The notes under the pieces were generated by a model. The model had not been told where the DNA came from. It worked only from the letters and a program-made list of their open reading frames with translations, and did not search any database. A DNA stretch of 64,000 nt from Tepidimonas thermarum (GTDB taxonomy: Bacteria; Pseudomonadota; Gammaproteobacteria; Burkholderiales; Burkholderiaceae_C), in contig NZ_VJOL01000001.1 in the NCBI RefSeq assembly GCF_007556705.1, positions 1 through 64,000 on the forward strand, in the 5' to 3' direction. Below are positions 34,524 to 43,835 of the stretch, in pieces (positions within the stretch are counted from its first letter, which is position 1; each line of letters starts with the position of its first letter). The position numbers were made by a program, and so were the translations under genes.

Positions 34524-36809
34524 TCAAATGGTTTGATAGCGCTGGCGCAGCCGCTGGCGCACCAGTTCGGCGATGGTGTTGACCACAAAGGTGAACCCAA
34601 ACAACACCAGGGCGGACAGGAACAGCAGCCGGTAGTGCGTCTCGCCCACCCCGGCTTCGGGCATTTCCACGCCAATGTTGGCCGACAGCGTGCGAAAACC
34701 GGTAAAGATGCTGAAGTCCATCACCGCGGTGTTGCCCGTGGCCATGAGCACGATCATGGTCTCGCCCACGGCGCGGCCCAGGCCAATCATCACGGCCGAA
34801 AAAATCCCGGGGCTGGCGGTCAGCAGCACCACGCGCGTCAGCGTCTGCCAGGGCGTCGCGCCCAGCGCCAACGAGCCAGTGGTCAGGTGCTTGGGCACCG
34901 AAAAGACCGCGTCTTCGGCGATCGAAAAAATCGTTGGCGTGACCGCAAACCCCATGGCAATGCCGACCACCAGCGAGTTGCGCTGCTCGAACTTGATGCC
35001 CGCCACGTTGCTGAGCCAGTTGGGCATGTCACCGCCAAAGAACGTCGCCTCGATCGGGTGCCCCACCGCCAGACACAGCGCAATCTGCACCACCAGCACC
35101 GGGAGCAGCAGCGCCGCCTCCCAGCCATCGGGCACGCGCTGACGCACAGCCGTCGGCAGCAGCGCGAACAACCAGGCCGCGACAAAAAACGTCAGCGGGA
35201 AGGTGGCAATCGTCAGCAGCACGCCCGCCAGGTTGTTTTCGACGAAAGGTGCCAGCCACAAGCCCGCCAGGAAGCCCAGGATCACCGTGGGCAGCGCCTC
35301 CATCACCTCGATGGTGGGCTTGACGATGCCACGGACCTTGGGCGACATGAAGTACGCGGTGTAGATCGCCCCCAACAGCGCCAAGGGCACTGCCACCAAC
35401 ATGGCGTAGAAAGCCGCTTTGAGCGTGCCATACGTCAGCGGTGCGAGGCTGAACTTGGGCTCGAAGTCCGCGTTGGCGGCCGCCGACTGCCACACATAGG
35501 CCGGCTCCTCGTAGCTTTCGTACCACACCTTTTGCCAGGTGGCGTAAAACGACACCTCGGGGTAGTCGTTTTCCACGTGCGCCACGTGCAGGCGCCCGGC
35601 CGCATCCTGCGCCAGGTAGCCATTGCCACGCGGCGGATAGCCCATGAGCACGATGGGCTGATCCGACAGTTGCCGCACGAACAGCAGCCGCTTGGAGGTG
35701 GCAAAGTAGCTGCCCACATGCCCGCTGGCGTCCCCAGCCATGAAGCCCTTGCGGTGGTATTCCGGCTCCAGCGCCGTGATGGCCGCCGGCATGGGCTTGA
35801 AGTCGCGGATGTGTGTCAGGCGGAAGTTCGTCCCCTCGGTGCGCACGGGAAACCACTGGCTGAGATGGCCGCGCTCCGTTCCCACGATGATCGAAAAGCC
35901 CCCCGAGAGCATGGTCAGCGCCGTGACCCGCTCGCCCGCCGGCGCCAGCGCCACCTTTTCCAAGAGCGTGGGCGCTGACGGGTTGCTGATGTCGTAGCGC
36001 CACAGCTCCCGATTGCCCGACAGCACATACAGCTCGCGCTGCTTGAACTCGATGAGGATGTCGCGCACCTCCGGCGGCACCGGCTCGATGGTGCCGTTTT
36101 GGCTCTCGAGCGTCGCCTCGCCGGTGATGGGGTTGCGCTGCACCGACACGCCGCTGATCCGCAGCCGCCCGTCTTCGGTCAGCGCGGCCAGCGTGGTGCC
36201 GTCGGTGCCGGACTGCACCGCCAGGCGCACCAGCGCGGCACCCTCAGGATCGACCACCACCGGGGCCTGCCCGATGGGATACTCGATATTCGGCTCGATG
36301 ATGCGGCGCGCTTGTTCGTCAAACCGTGTGCTGAACCCCACTTTGGCCACCACGGCCCGCCCGTCCTGCAAGCCCAGCGCCACGGTGCTGGTGCTGCGAT
36401 CGGCCGCCGCCTGGCTGCGCACGGGCACCCCTTGGGGCAGCGCAAGCCCGACGGTGGCCTTGGGTTGACCGGAAAAATAATCGGCAAACACCACCTGGCC
36501 GTCGGCTTGCACCCGCACCAGCGCCTCCAGTCGCTCGTCGGACTGCAACAGCACCGACGCCGTGCGCGCCTCTCCCGGCACGGCGTACTGACCGGTTTGG
36601 TGCACGCTGGGGGGCAAAAACAGCGGCACGACCACACTGGCCAGGTAGAAAAAGATGGCGGAAATCGCCACGATCACGCCCAACCCACCTGCGGTCATCA
36701 GGTGTTTGAAAAAACGATCGGTCCAGAGCCGGCCCGCCATGGCGCGGTCCAAGCTCTGCGCGGTCAGGCTGCGCTGTGGCGCAGCGTTGTTGGAGGTGCT
36801 GTGGTTCAT
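34524..36809 (-). CDS. pstC: Phosphate ABC transporter permease PstC (long form)
   Basis: The partner permease, 761 residues instead of about 320. After one N-terminal membrane helix (about 38-62) comes a periplasmic insertion of some 400 residues. Its repeated strand pattern (LVRLAVQSGTDGTTLAALTEDGRLRIS, LYVLSGNRELWRYD and similar) suggests a beta-propeller-like fold. The C-terminal permease core contains TGSLALGATPWQTLTRVVL, the ATPase contact loop. Long PstC/PstA pairs are known in Pseudomonas, Vibrio and many Burkholderiales; the insert's function is not established. Confidence 0.94.
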   Translation of the reverse strand: MNHSTSNNAAPQRSLTAQSLDRAMAGRLWTDRFFKHLMTAGGLGVIVAISAIFFYLASVVVPLFLPPSVHQTGQYAVPGEARTASVLLQSDERLEALVRVQADGQVVFADYFSGQPKATVGLALPQGVPVRSQAAADRSTSTVALGLQDGRAVVAKVGFSTRFDEQARRIIEPNIEYPIGQAPVVVDPEGAALVRLAVQSGTDGTTLAALTEDGRLRISGVSVQRNPITGEATLESQNGTIEPVPPEVRDILIEFKQRELYVLSGNRELWRYDISNPSAPTLLEKVALAPAGERVTALTMLSGGFSIIVGTERGHLSQWFPVRTEGTNFRLTHIRDFKPMPAAITALEPEYHRKGFMAGDASGHVGSYFATSKRLLFVRQLSDQPIVLMGYPPRGNGYLAQDAAGRLHVAHVENDYPEVSFYATWQKVWYESYEEPAYVWQSAAANADFEPKFSLAPLTYGTLKAAFYAMLVAVPLALLGAIYTAYFMSPKVRGIVKPTIEVMEALPTVILGFLAGLWLAPFVENNLAGVLLTIATFPLTFFVAAWLFALLPTAVRQRVPDGWEAALLLPVLVVQIALCLAVGHPIEATFFGGDMPNWLSNVAGIKFEQRNSLVVGIAMGFAVTPTIFSIAEDAVFSVPKHLTTGSLALGATPWQTLTRVVLLTASPGIFSAVMIGLGRAVGETMIVLMATGNTAVMDFSIFTGFRTLSANIGVEMPEAGVGETHYRLLFLSALVLFGFTFVVNTIAELVRQRLRQRYQTI

Positions 36810-36891
36810 GAACGCGGCGAAAATGACCTGTCAAAAGAACGGAGCGGGGGCAACGAGGCCGCCCGCCCCGAGTCAGCTAGAGCGAGCGGCG

Positions 36892-37527
36892 TCACTTGCC
36901 CGCGCGCAGCGCCTGGAAACGTTGCAACCGTTCGGTCGGCTTGCCCTTGGCGTAGCTGTTCTTGTCCATCACCCACACAAGGGTCGCGCCATTGGGCCCG
37001 GCGCCGATGTCGGTGTAGGAGTACGGCACCTCACCGTGCGAGGCAAATTCCAACAACGCCTTGAGGTCGTCGAACACGTAGTAGCGGCCGTTTTTGAACA
37101 CCTCGCCGTAAAACTGCGGCGCGGGCGGCAGCTTGCCATCGTAGGTTAGCTCGGCCGCGCTCGGCTTGCCGGCTTTGACATCGTCATTCGTGATGCCAAA
37201 GACGATGGTCTGCCCGTTGGGGCCGGCGCCGATGCGCGAGCGCGTCAACGCCACTTCGCCGTGCGCCAGAAAGTCTTGGTACAGCTTGGCGCTGCCAAAG
37301 GCGTAGTAGCGGCCGTCCTCCGGCAAGACGACAAAGAACTCCTGCGCCTGCACGGCCGCCGGGGCGGCGGCGGGCGCGGCGGCCGATGCAGCCGCTGGGG
37401 CCGCTGGGGCCGCGGCGGCAGACGTTGCGGCCGCCGGTGTCGAGGTCTGGGATCCGGTGGGCTGCGTGGCGCAGCCCACCAGCCACAGCGCTGCAGCGGC
37501 GACGGCGCTCCATTGCATGGGTCGCAT
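36892..37527 (-). CDS. Pst-operon lipoprotein with a duplicated module (no named family)
   Basis: I do not recognise this family. The ATG at 37527 has GGAG nine bases upstream; an ATG at 37536 abuts that GGAG. The product has 211 residues. A lipobox (LWLVGC) puts the lipidated Cys at residue 19. An Ala/Pro-rich linker (about 28-60) follows, then two copies of a module of about 58 residues (63-122 and 139-197). Both copies share GRYY, HGEV, IGAGPNG and A/KGKP in the same order. It lies 20 bases after pstS and before pstC, so it is expressed with the phosphate importer and probably sits at the membrane with PstS. Confidence 0.85.
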   Translation of the reverse strand: MRPMQWSAVAAAALWLVGCATQPTGSQTSTPAAATSAAAAPAAPAAASAAAPAAAPAAVQAQEFFVVLPEDGRYYAFGSAKLYQDFLAHGEVALTRSRIGAGPNGQTIVFGITNDDVKAGKPSAAELTYDGKLPPAPQFYGEVFKNGRYYVFDDLKALLEFASHGEVPYSYTDIGAGPNGATLVWVMDKNSYAKGKPTERLQRFQALRAGK

Positions 37528-37547
37528 GGTGGGCATCTCCGTCGGCG

Positions 37548-38528
37548 TTACTTGGTGAGCTCGTCGATGGCCTTCTTGGCCAGCGTCGCCGGCAGCGGCA
37601 CGAAGCCGTCCTTGATGACGACGTTTTGCCCTTGTTGCGACAGCACCATCTTGAAGAATTCACGCTCCAGCGGCGGCAGCGGCTGGTTGGGCTTTTTGTT
37701 CACGTAGACGTACAGAATGCGCGCCAGCGGGTAGCTGCCGTCAGCGGCGTGGGCGGGATCGGGTTCCACCAGCTCGCCACCTTTCTTCTTGGACAGCGGC
37801 AGCGCGCGCACGCCCGAGGTCTTGTAGCCGATGCCCGAGTAACCGATGGCGTTGAGCTGTGTAGCGACCGACTGCACCACCGACGCCGAGCCGGGCTGTT
37901 CGGCCACGTTGCGCTTGAAGTCGCCCTTGCACAGCGCATGCTCTTTGAAGTAGCCGTAGGTGCCCGACACCGAGTTGCGCGAATACAGCGCGATGTCGCG
38001 GTTGGCCCACTCACCCGTCAAGCCGACCTGACCCCACTTGGTGATGTCCGAGGGAAAGCCGCACTTGCGGGTGCTGGAAAAGATCGCATCGACTTCCTCG
38101 ATGCTCAGACCTTTGATCGGGTTGTCCTTGTGCACATAGACCGCCAGCGCGTCGATGGCCACGGGCACCGGCGTGGGCTTGTAGCCATGTTTTTTCTCGA
38201 AGCTCTCGACCTCTTTGGCGGTCATCAGGCGGCTCATCGGGCCGAAGTTGGAGGTGCCCTCGGTCAGGGCCGGCGGCGCCGTGGAGGAGCCCGCACCCTG
38301 GATTTGGATGTTGACATTGGGGTAGAGGCGCTTGAACTCCTCCGCCCACAGCGTCATGAGGTTGTTGAGCGTGTCCGAGCCGATGCTGGTGAAGTTGCCC
38401 GAGACCCCGGCGGCCTTGGTGTAGGTGGGCAGCGCAGGGTCCACTTTGACCGCCTGTGCCGCGGCATTGTGGGCGGTAAACCCCAGGGTAACCATGCCCA
38501 TGAGGGCCACGAGTGTTTTCAGTCGCAT
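37548..38528 (-). CDS. pstS: Phosphate-binding protein PstS
   Basis: The periplasmic phosphate receptor of the Pst importer. It has 326 residues with a cleavable signal peptide (hydrophobic core [20 protein letters not shown]). The phosphate-binding signatures are present: [10 protein letters not shown] near the N-terminus, [12 protein letters not shown], and the [12 protein letters not shown] loop. The start at 38528 has GGAGAG seven bases upstream. It is the first gene of the operon and has a PHO box with correct spacing to a -10. Confidence 0.97.
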   Translation of the reverse strand: MRLKTLVALMGMVTLGFTAHNAAAQAVKVDPALPTYTKAAGVSGNFTSIGSDTLNNLMTLWAEEFKRLYPNVNIQIQGAGSSTAPPALTEGTSNFGPMSRLMTAKEVESFEKKHGYKPTPVPVAIDALAVYVHKDNPIKGLSIEEVDAIFSSTRKCGFPSDITKWGQVGLTGEWANRDIALYSRNSVSGTYGYFKEHALCKGDFKRNVAEQPGSASVVQSVATQLNAIGYSGIGYKTSGVRALPLSKKKGGELVEPDPAHAADGSYPLARILYVYVNKKPNQPLPPLEREFFKMVLSQQGQNVVIKDGFVPLPATLAKKAIDELTK

Positions 38529-38584
38529 GAATACTCTCCAATGTTGGCGGACGGCATGGCCGCTGCTTGACGACCACGCGTTGC

Positions 38585-38618
38585 ATGGTAGGTTGCAACT
38601 GTGACGGTTGTGTGACAA
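38585..38618 (-). promoter_or_regulatory. PHO box and -10 of the pst operon
   Basis: On the minus strand TTGTCAC-ACAA-CCGTCAC (38618-38601) matches the 7-4-7 direct repeat bound by PhoB. A -10 TACCAT (38590-38585) follows after exactly 10 bases, the spacing of E. coli PhoB-activated promoters, where the box replaces the -35. Confidence 0.85.
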
Positions 38619-38755
38619 ACCAATGCCCGCCCGCGGCGACGGGTGGCGCGGCCCTGCTGCGTCCGCTCAGCCCTGCGTCCGGCCGCGGCGCGGCCGCCCA
38701 ATGGCGTCTGGTATGCTGCTGACCGTCGCCCTTGTGGCGCTTGCACCCACTTTGC

Positions 38756-40240
38756 ATGCAAGACGGAACCCTGCTGGCCGCGCTGGATCTCGGCTCGAAC
38801 AGCTTTCGCCTGGAAATCGGCCGCTACCAAGCCGGCCACATCGAGCGTGTCGAATATTTGAAGGAAACGGTGCGCCTGGGCGCCGGACTGGACGAGCACA
38901 AAGTGCTCAGCGCCGCGGCCATGGAGCGCGGCTGGGCGTGCCTGGCCCGGTTTGGCGAGCGGTTGCGCACTTTCGAACGCCGCCAGGTGCGCGCGGTGGC
39001 CACGCAAACGCTGCGGGAGGCGCGCAACCGCGACCAATTTTTGTCGCGCGCCCAGCAGTTGCTGGGCTTCCCGATCGATGTCATCGCCGGGCACGAGGAG
39101 GCGCGGCTGATCTACCAAGGGGTCACGCACCTGTTGCCACACTCGGACGAGCGCCGGCTGGTGGTCGACATCGGGGGGCGCTCGACCGAAATCATCCTCG
39201 GTCAAGGGTACCGTCCGCAGCGCATGGAGTCCTATGGCTTGGGCAGCGTGGCCTGGTCGACACGCTACTTTCCGGGCGGACGGGTCACCCCAACCGCGAT
39301 GCGGCAGGCGGTCGTGGCGGCCACCGCGGTGCTGGACGAAGCACTCGAGGTGTTCGTGCCGGGCAGCTGGGACACGGTGTACGCGTCCTCGGGCACCGCG
39401 GGCGCCTTGGCCGATATGCTGGGATTGGCGGGTTACCCGCCCGGGGTCATCACGCGCGAAGGCATCGACTGGATAGCCGACCGCCTGGTGCGCGCGGGGC
39501 ACGTGGACGCGGTGCGGCTGGAGGGGCTCAAGGACGACCGGCGCCCCGTGCTCGCAGGCGGTCTGAGCGTGATGTTGGCGCTGTTCGAGCTCTTTGGCTG
39601 GCAGGTGGTGCACCGCGCGCAGGGCGCACTGCGCCAGGGAGCGCTCTACGACCTGATCGACCGCGCATCGGACCAGACCGACGTGCGCGAGCGCACCGTG
39701 CGCTGGCTGGCGCAGAAATTTGCCGTCGATGCCGCCCAGGCGCAGCGCGTGCAGCGCGTGGCCATTGCGTTGTTCGAGCAGGTGGCCACCCCCGACCCGC
39801 GCAACGGCCGCTATTCCCAAAAGCTGGCCTGGGCGGCACAACTGCACGAGATCGGTGCGCACATCTCGCACAGCAGCGCACACCGGCACGGTGCCTACAT
39901 TCTGGATCACGTCGATGCGCCGGGGTTTTCGCTGCCCGAGTTGCACCGCATGAGTTTGCTGGTGCTGGGCCAGCGCGGCAAACTGCGCAAGATGGAGCCG
40001 TATTTTGACGATGAACTCTTCGTCAAGCAGCTGCTGTGTCTGCGGCTGGCGGTGCTGCTGTGCCACGCGCGCAAGGACCCCGACATCGGTGCGCTGCGGC
40101 TGCAATACACGCCACGGCACTTCCGTTTGGTGACGGTGCCGGGTTGGGCCAACCAATACCCCCAGTCGGCCTGGCTGATCCAGGAGGAAGTGGACGCCTG
40201 GTCCAAAACCCCATGGCGTTTGAGCGCCAGTTTGCGCTGA
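38756..40240 (+). CDS. ppx: Exopolyphosphatase / GppA family phosphatase
   Basis: Removes terminal phosphates from polyphosphate (Ppx) or hydrolyses pppGpp (GppA); family members can do either. It has 494 residues. The ASKHA-fold signatures are ALDLGSNSFRLEI near the N-terminus, VDIGGRSTEIIL and the ASSGTAGALADML region, with a C-terminal HD-like helical domain (HEIGAHISHSSAHRHGAYIL). The ATG at 38756 (MQDGTLL) gives the usual start. It is divergent from pstS across 227 bases that hold the PHO box, and opposite ppk-sixA, so polyphosphate breakdown and synthesis genes flank each other. Confidence 0.94.
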   Translation: MQDGTLLAALDLGSNSFRLEIGRYQAGHIERVEYLKETVRLGAGLDEHKVLSAAAMERGWACLARFGERLRTFERRQVRAVATQTLREARNRDQFLSRAQQLLGFPIDVIAGHEEARLIYQGVTHLLPHSDERRLVVDIGGRSTEIILGQGYRPQRMESYGLGSVAWSTRYFPGGRVTPTAMRQAVVAATAVLDEALEVFVPGSWDTVYASSGTAGALADMLGLAGYPPGVITREGIDWIADRLVRAGHVDAVRLEGLKDDRRPVLAGGLSVMLALFELFGWQVVHRAQGALRQGALYDLIDRASDQTDVRERTVRWLAQKFAVDAAQAQRVQRVAIALFEQVATPDPRNGRYSQKLAWAAQLHEIGAHISHSSAHRHGAYILDHVDAPGFSLPELHRMSLLVLGQRGKLRKMEPYFDDELFVKQLLCLRLAVLLCHARKDPDIGALRLQYTPRHFRLVTVPGWANQYPQSAWLIQEEVDAWSKTPWRLSASLR

Positions 40241-40274
40241 CGCGTCGCCGGCAAACACCGGCTACAGCAGCCGG

Positions 40275-40748
40275 CTACAGCAGCTCGGGGGTTTGCACCG
40301 CCAGCAAGATGGTCTGCCAGGTGTCGTGGCGCTGGCGCCGTCGCAACCACCACACCGCCCCCTTGCGAACCGAACATTCGCCCGCGCGCATGCCCAACAG
40401 CTCGGCCACCACGCGCCCCAGCGTGGGTTGATGCCCCACCACCAAACTGGCGTGGCGCGCATCGGGCCACTGCACGACCTCGAGCAGCCCCTGGGGTGTG
40501 CCATCGGGCGCCAGATCCGGATGCAAGCGGTAGCGCCGCCCCAGCGCCAAGACCGTCTGCTCCGCGCGCACCGCGGGGCTGGACCAAATGCGCACACCAT
40601 CGGGCAGCATGCGGTCGAGCCAGGCGGCCATGCGCGCGGCCTGTTTTTCGCCGCGGGCGGTCAGGCGGCGCGAGAGGTCATCGCCCCCGCCCTCATCGGT
40701 TTCCTGCCAATCTTCGGCCTCGGCATGCCGCCACAGGATCAGGTCCAT
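40275..40748 (-). CDS. sixA: SixA-like phosphohistidine phosphatase
   Basis: A 157-residue histidine phosphatase of the SixA branch, with the catalytic RHA motif at residues 7-9 (LILWRHAEAED) and the second active-site His in VVGHQPTLG. E. coli SixA removes phosphate from phosphohistidine on phosphotransfer proteins. The start at 40748 removes an unconserved seven-residue lead. It follows ppk by four bases and is surely cotranscribed with it. PPK1 itself is autophosphorylated on His, which makes the pairing suggestive but unproven. Confidence 0.9.
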   Translation of the reverse strand: MDLILWRHAEAEDWQETDEGGGDDLSRRLTARGEKQAARMAAWLDRMLPDGVRIWSSPAVRAEQTVLALGRRYRLHPDLAPDGTPQGLLEVVQWPDARHASLVVGHQPTLGRVVAELLGMRAGECSVRKGAVWWLRRRQRHDTWQTILLAVQTPELL

Positions 40749-40752
40749 CGTC

Positions 40753-42834
40753 CTAGCCTTTCGTGCCATAGCGCGCCATCAGCGTCGCCTGCGCCGACGG
40801 CAGCGTGCCGTGGCGTGTGCCCTTGCCGACCAGCGACGCGGCCTTGACGTATTGGCCGTCGGGCTGCAACAGCCACGCGTCGCGCTGATCGGCCAAATAA
40901 AGATGCAGACATTCGTCCATGATGCGCGCGCGCAGCGCCGGGTCGGTGACCGGCCAGGCCAGCTCCACCCGGCGCAGCATGTTGCGGTTCATCCAGTCGG
41001 CGCTGGACAGCCACAGCTCCTCCTCCTCGCCGCGCCGGAAGTAAAACACCCGCGAATGTTCCAAAAAGCGCCCGATCACGGAGCGGATGCGCACCTGCTC
41101 GGTGTAGCCCGGCACACCTGCGGGCAATATGCACGCGCCGCGCACGATGACATCGATGCGCACCCCCGCCTGCGAGGCCTGCACCAGCGCGCGCGCCAGG
41201 GGCTCATCGGTGAGTGCGTTCATCTTGAGCACGATCTGGGCCGGCAGGCCCGCCTTGACCGCGGCGACAGCCGCCTCGATGCGCTCGAGCATGCCCTTTT
41301 GCAAATGAAACGGCGCCATGAGCACTTTGTGCAGCCTGGGCAGCCGGTTTTGGCTGGCCAGGTGGCCAAAGATGTGGTCCACGTCGGCGGTCATGGCCTC
41401 GTCGGCCGTCAGGTAGCTCAGGTCGGTGTAGAGCTTGGCCGTGCCGGGGTTGTAGTTGCCGGTGGAGACGTGGGCATAGCGCACCAGGCGCCCGTCTTCG
41501 CGCCGGGTGATCAGCATCATCTTGGCATGCGTCTTGAGGCCAACGATGCCGTAGACCACTTGCGCGCCCACCGACTCCAGCCGCTCGGCGTGGTTGATGT
41601 TGGCCTCCTCGTCGAAGCGGGCTTTGAGTTCGACCACCGCGGTCACTTCCTTGCCACGGCGCACGGCTTCGCGCAGCAGCTCGGTCATCTCGCCGCGCGC
41701 ACCGGTGCGGTAGATGGTCTGCTTGATGGCCAGCACGTTGGGGTCTTCGACCGCCTCGCGCAAAAAGGCCAGCACGGCGTCGAAACTCTCGTAGGGCTGG
41801 TGGATGAGCACGTCACCCTGTTTGAGGCGTTCGAAGAACGACTGGCCCGGCACCAACCCCACCGGCCAGCCGGGGACGAAGCGCTCGAAGCGCAGCGCCG
41901 GCGCGTCGATCTGGTCGATGAGCTGGTTGAGGCGCACCAGATTGACCGGCCCCGGCACGCGAAAGAGGCTCTCGGGCGGCAGGTTGAACTGTTCGAGCAA
42001 GAAGTTGGCCAAAAAGTCCGAACAACCCACCGAGACCTCCAAGCGCAGCGCCTGCCCATAGTGGCGTTTTTGCAGCCCCAGGCGCAAGGCGGTGCGCAGG
42101 TTTTTGACCTCTTCCTCATCCAACGCCAGATCGGAGTGGCGCGTGACGCGGAACTGGGAGAACTCCAGCACCGTGCGGCCCGGAAACAGGTCGGGCAGAT
42201 GCGAGCGGATGATGCTGGAGATGGAGACAAAGTGCAGCTGCTTGGAGCCTTTGACCGCCGGCATCTGCACAAAGCGCTTGAGCGCGCGCGGCACCTTGAC
42301 GATGGCGATTTCGTTTTCGCGCCCAAAGGCATCGCGCCCGCCCAGCCGCACGATGAAGTTGAGCGACTTGTTGGCCACCTGCGGAAACGGGTGCGACGGA
42401 TCCAACCCCACGGGCAGCAGCAGCGGCTGCACCTCGTTGACGAAGTACTCGCGCACCCAGCGCCGCTGGCGCGGGTTGCGCTCGCCGTGGACGACGATGC
42501 GGATGCCGCGCTTTTCCAGCGCCGGCATGAGCTCATCGTTGTAGATGGCGTACTGGCGCTGCACCAGCGCGTGCACGCGCTCCACCAGAGCACGGTAGGT
42601 TTCGACCGTGGCCACGCCGCGCTGCTCGTTGGTCAGCCGCGCGGTGTGGTGGGGCGCAAAGCGCACCTCGAAAAATTCGTCCAGGTTGGACGACACGATG
42701 GCGAGAAAGCGCAGCCGCTCCAGCAGCGGCACATCGGCGCGGCAGGCCCAGTCGAGCACGCGCTCGTTGAAGGCAAGAATGCTTTGATCGCGATCGAGAA
42801 AGGCGTGTCGCGGGGAGGCAGCGGGATTCGTCAT
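40753..42834 (-). CDS. ppk: Polyphosphate kinase 1
   Basis: Polymerises the gamma-phosphate of ATP into polyphosphate. It has 693 residues, the usual length. The N-terminal helical domain (FLDRDQSILAFNERVLDWA), the head domain, and two phospholipase D-like catalytic domains are present. The catalytic His is in the motif THAKMMLITRR, and the second His lies near IGRFLEHSRVFYF. A PHO-box-like repeat 73 bases upstream suggests induction by phosphate starvation together with pst. Confidence 0.97.
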   Translation of the reverse strand: MTNPAASPRHAFLDRDQSILAFNERVLDWACRADVPLLERLRFLAIVSSNLDEFFEVRFAPHHTARLTNEQRGVATVETYRALVERVHALVQRQYAIYNDELMPALEKRGIRIVVHGERNPRQRRWVREYFVNEVQPLLLPVGLDPSHPFPQVANKSLNFIVRLGGRDAFGRENEIAIVKVPRALKRFVQMPAVKGSKQLHFVSISSIIRSHLPDLFPGRTVLEFSQFRVTRHSDLALDEEEVKNLRTALRLGLQKRHYGQALRLEVSVGCSDFLANFLLEQFNLPPESLFRVPGPVNLVRLNQLIDQIDAPALRFERFVPGWPVGLVPGQSFFERLKQGDVLIHQPYESFDAVLAFLREAVEDPNVLAIKQTIYRTGARGEMTELLREAVRRGKEVTAVVELKARFDEEANINHAERLESVGAQVVYGIVGLKTHAKMMLITRREDGRLVRYAHVSTGNYNPGTAKLYTDLSYLTADEAMTADVDHIFGHLASQNRLPRLHKVLMAPFHLQKGMLERIEAAVAAVKAGLPAQIVLKMNALTDEPLARALVQASQAGVRIDVIVRGACILPAGVPGYTEQVRIRSVIGRFLEHSRVFYFRRGEEEELWLSSADWMNRNMLRRVELAWPVTDPALRARIMDECLHLYLADQRDAWLLQPDGQYVKAASLVGKGTRHGTLPSAQATLMARYGTKG

Positions 42835-42906
42835 GGTCGTGATGGCGGCGCTGATGGCGGGTCGGTGCGCAAACCCCCGATTATTTCGGCACTGGGCGCT
42901 GCGATG

Positions 42907-42924
42907 ATGACATTTTCATGACGC
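42907..42924 (-). promoter_or_regulatory. PHO-box-like site upstream of ppk
   Basis: GCGTCAT-GAAA-ATGTCAT on the minus strand (42924-42907) is a very good PhoB direct repeat with an AT-rich centre. The expected -10 position, 10 bases on, holds a poor CCCAGT; a better AATAAT lies at 42885-42880, too far for the standard geometry. Confidence 0.65.
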
Positions 42925-42929
42925 CCCCG

Positions 42930-43835
42930 TTACCCCTGCGGGGCTGTGGTGCGCGCACGAAACGCCTCCTGCACGGACGGTGTGGGCTGCCCCCAGTGGA
43001 CCAGCTCCAGCCGCCCGTCGGCGTGCTCGACCAGGGCGCTCAGGCTCTCCACCCAGTCCCCATCGTTGCAATAGAGCACGCCATCGATCACCCGCAGGGT
43101 CGGGCGGTGGATGTGGCCGCACACCACGCCATCCAGCCCACGCCGGCGCGCCTCGCCGGCCAACGCCTCCTCGAACCGGGAGATGAAATTGACCGCCGAT
43201 TTGACCCGGTGTTTGAGGTACTGCGACAACGACCAATACGGCAGGCCCAGGCGCGCGCGCCAGGAGTTGAGGTGGCGGTTGAAGCGCAGCGCCCATTCGT
43301 ACAGGGTGTCCCCCAAATACGCCAGCCATTTGGCGTACTGAATCACCCCGTCGTACAAGTCCCCGTGGGTGACCCACAGGCGACGCCCGTCGGCGGTGAC
43401 ATGCACGGCTTCCTCCACCACCTCCACCCCGCCGAAGTGGTGACCGCTGAAATGCCGCACAAACTCGTCGTGGTTGCCGGGAATGTAGAACACGCGCCCA
43501 CCCTTGCGCACGCGGCGCAGGATTTTTTGCACCACGTCGGTGTGGCTCTGCGGCCAGTACCAGCGCCGGCGCAACTGCCAGCCGTCGATGATGTCGCCCA
43601 CCAGGTACAGCCGATCGCTTGGGTGTGCCTTGAGAAAGGCGAGCAACGCCTTGGCTTGGCAGCCGGGTGTGCCCAGGTGCACGTCGGAGATGAACACCGC
43701 CCGCAGCCGCTCGCGCCCAAGGGGCAGCGCCTCATCTTCATCCAGGTCGGCGACCCCGGGCCCGCGCATGGCAGCGCCATCCGCGGCTGCGGCTGCCGCC
43801 ACCGCCTTGGCCATCCACGGTGCACGCACGCTCAC
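42930..43835 (-). CDS. plcP: PlcP-like metallophosphoesterase (phospholipase C / LpxH-like family)
   Basis: A 301-residue binuclear metallophosphoesterase. Metal-site motifs occur in order: FISDVHLGT, LVGDIIDGW, PGNHDEF, THGDLYD and CGHIHRP. The stretch YWPQSHTDVVQKILRRVRKG and the FGGVEVVE segment resemble the PlcP proteins of rhizobia and marine bacteria, which remove phospholipid headgroups under phosphate starvation. The same family is often labelled UDP-2,3-diacylglucosamine hydrolase, so that alternative stays open. The GTG start at 43835 overlaps the olsB stop (GTGA). Pairing with an OlsB-like gene and a nearby GT4 gene favours the PlcP reading. Confidence 0.75.
   Translation of the reverse strand: MSVRAPWMAKAVAAAAAADGAAMRGPGVADLDEDEALPLGRERLRAVFISDVHLGTPGCQAKALLAFLKAHPSDRLYLVGDIIDGWQLRRRWYWPQSHTDVVQKILRRVRKGGRVFYIPGNHDEFVRHFSGHHFGGVEVVEEAVHVTADGRRLWVTHGDLYDGVIQYAKWLAYLGDTLYEWALRFNRHLNSWRARLGLPYWSLSQYLKHRVKSAVNFISRFEEALAGEARRRGLDGVVCGHIHRPTLRVIDGVLYCNDGDWVESLSALVEHADGRLELVHWGQPTPSVQEAFRARTTAPQG

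Noticed and set aside
37344-37450. Ala/Pro-rich repeats in the Pst lipoprotein as a DNA repeat array
   Set aside because: The bases form an imperfect GCC/GCG run that simply encodes a flexible linker.
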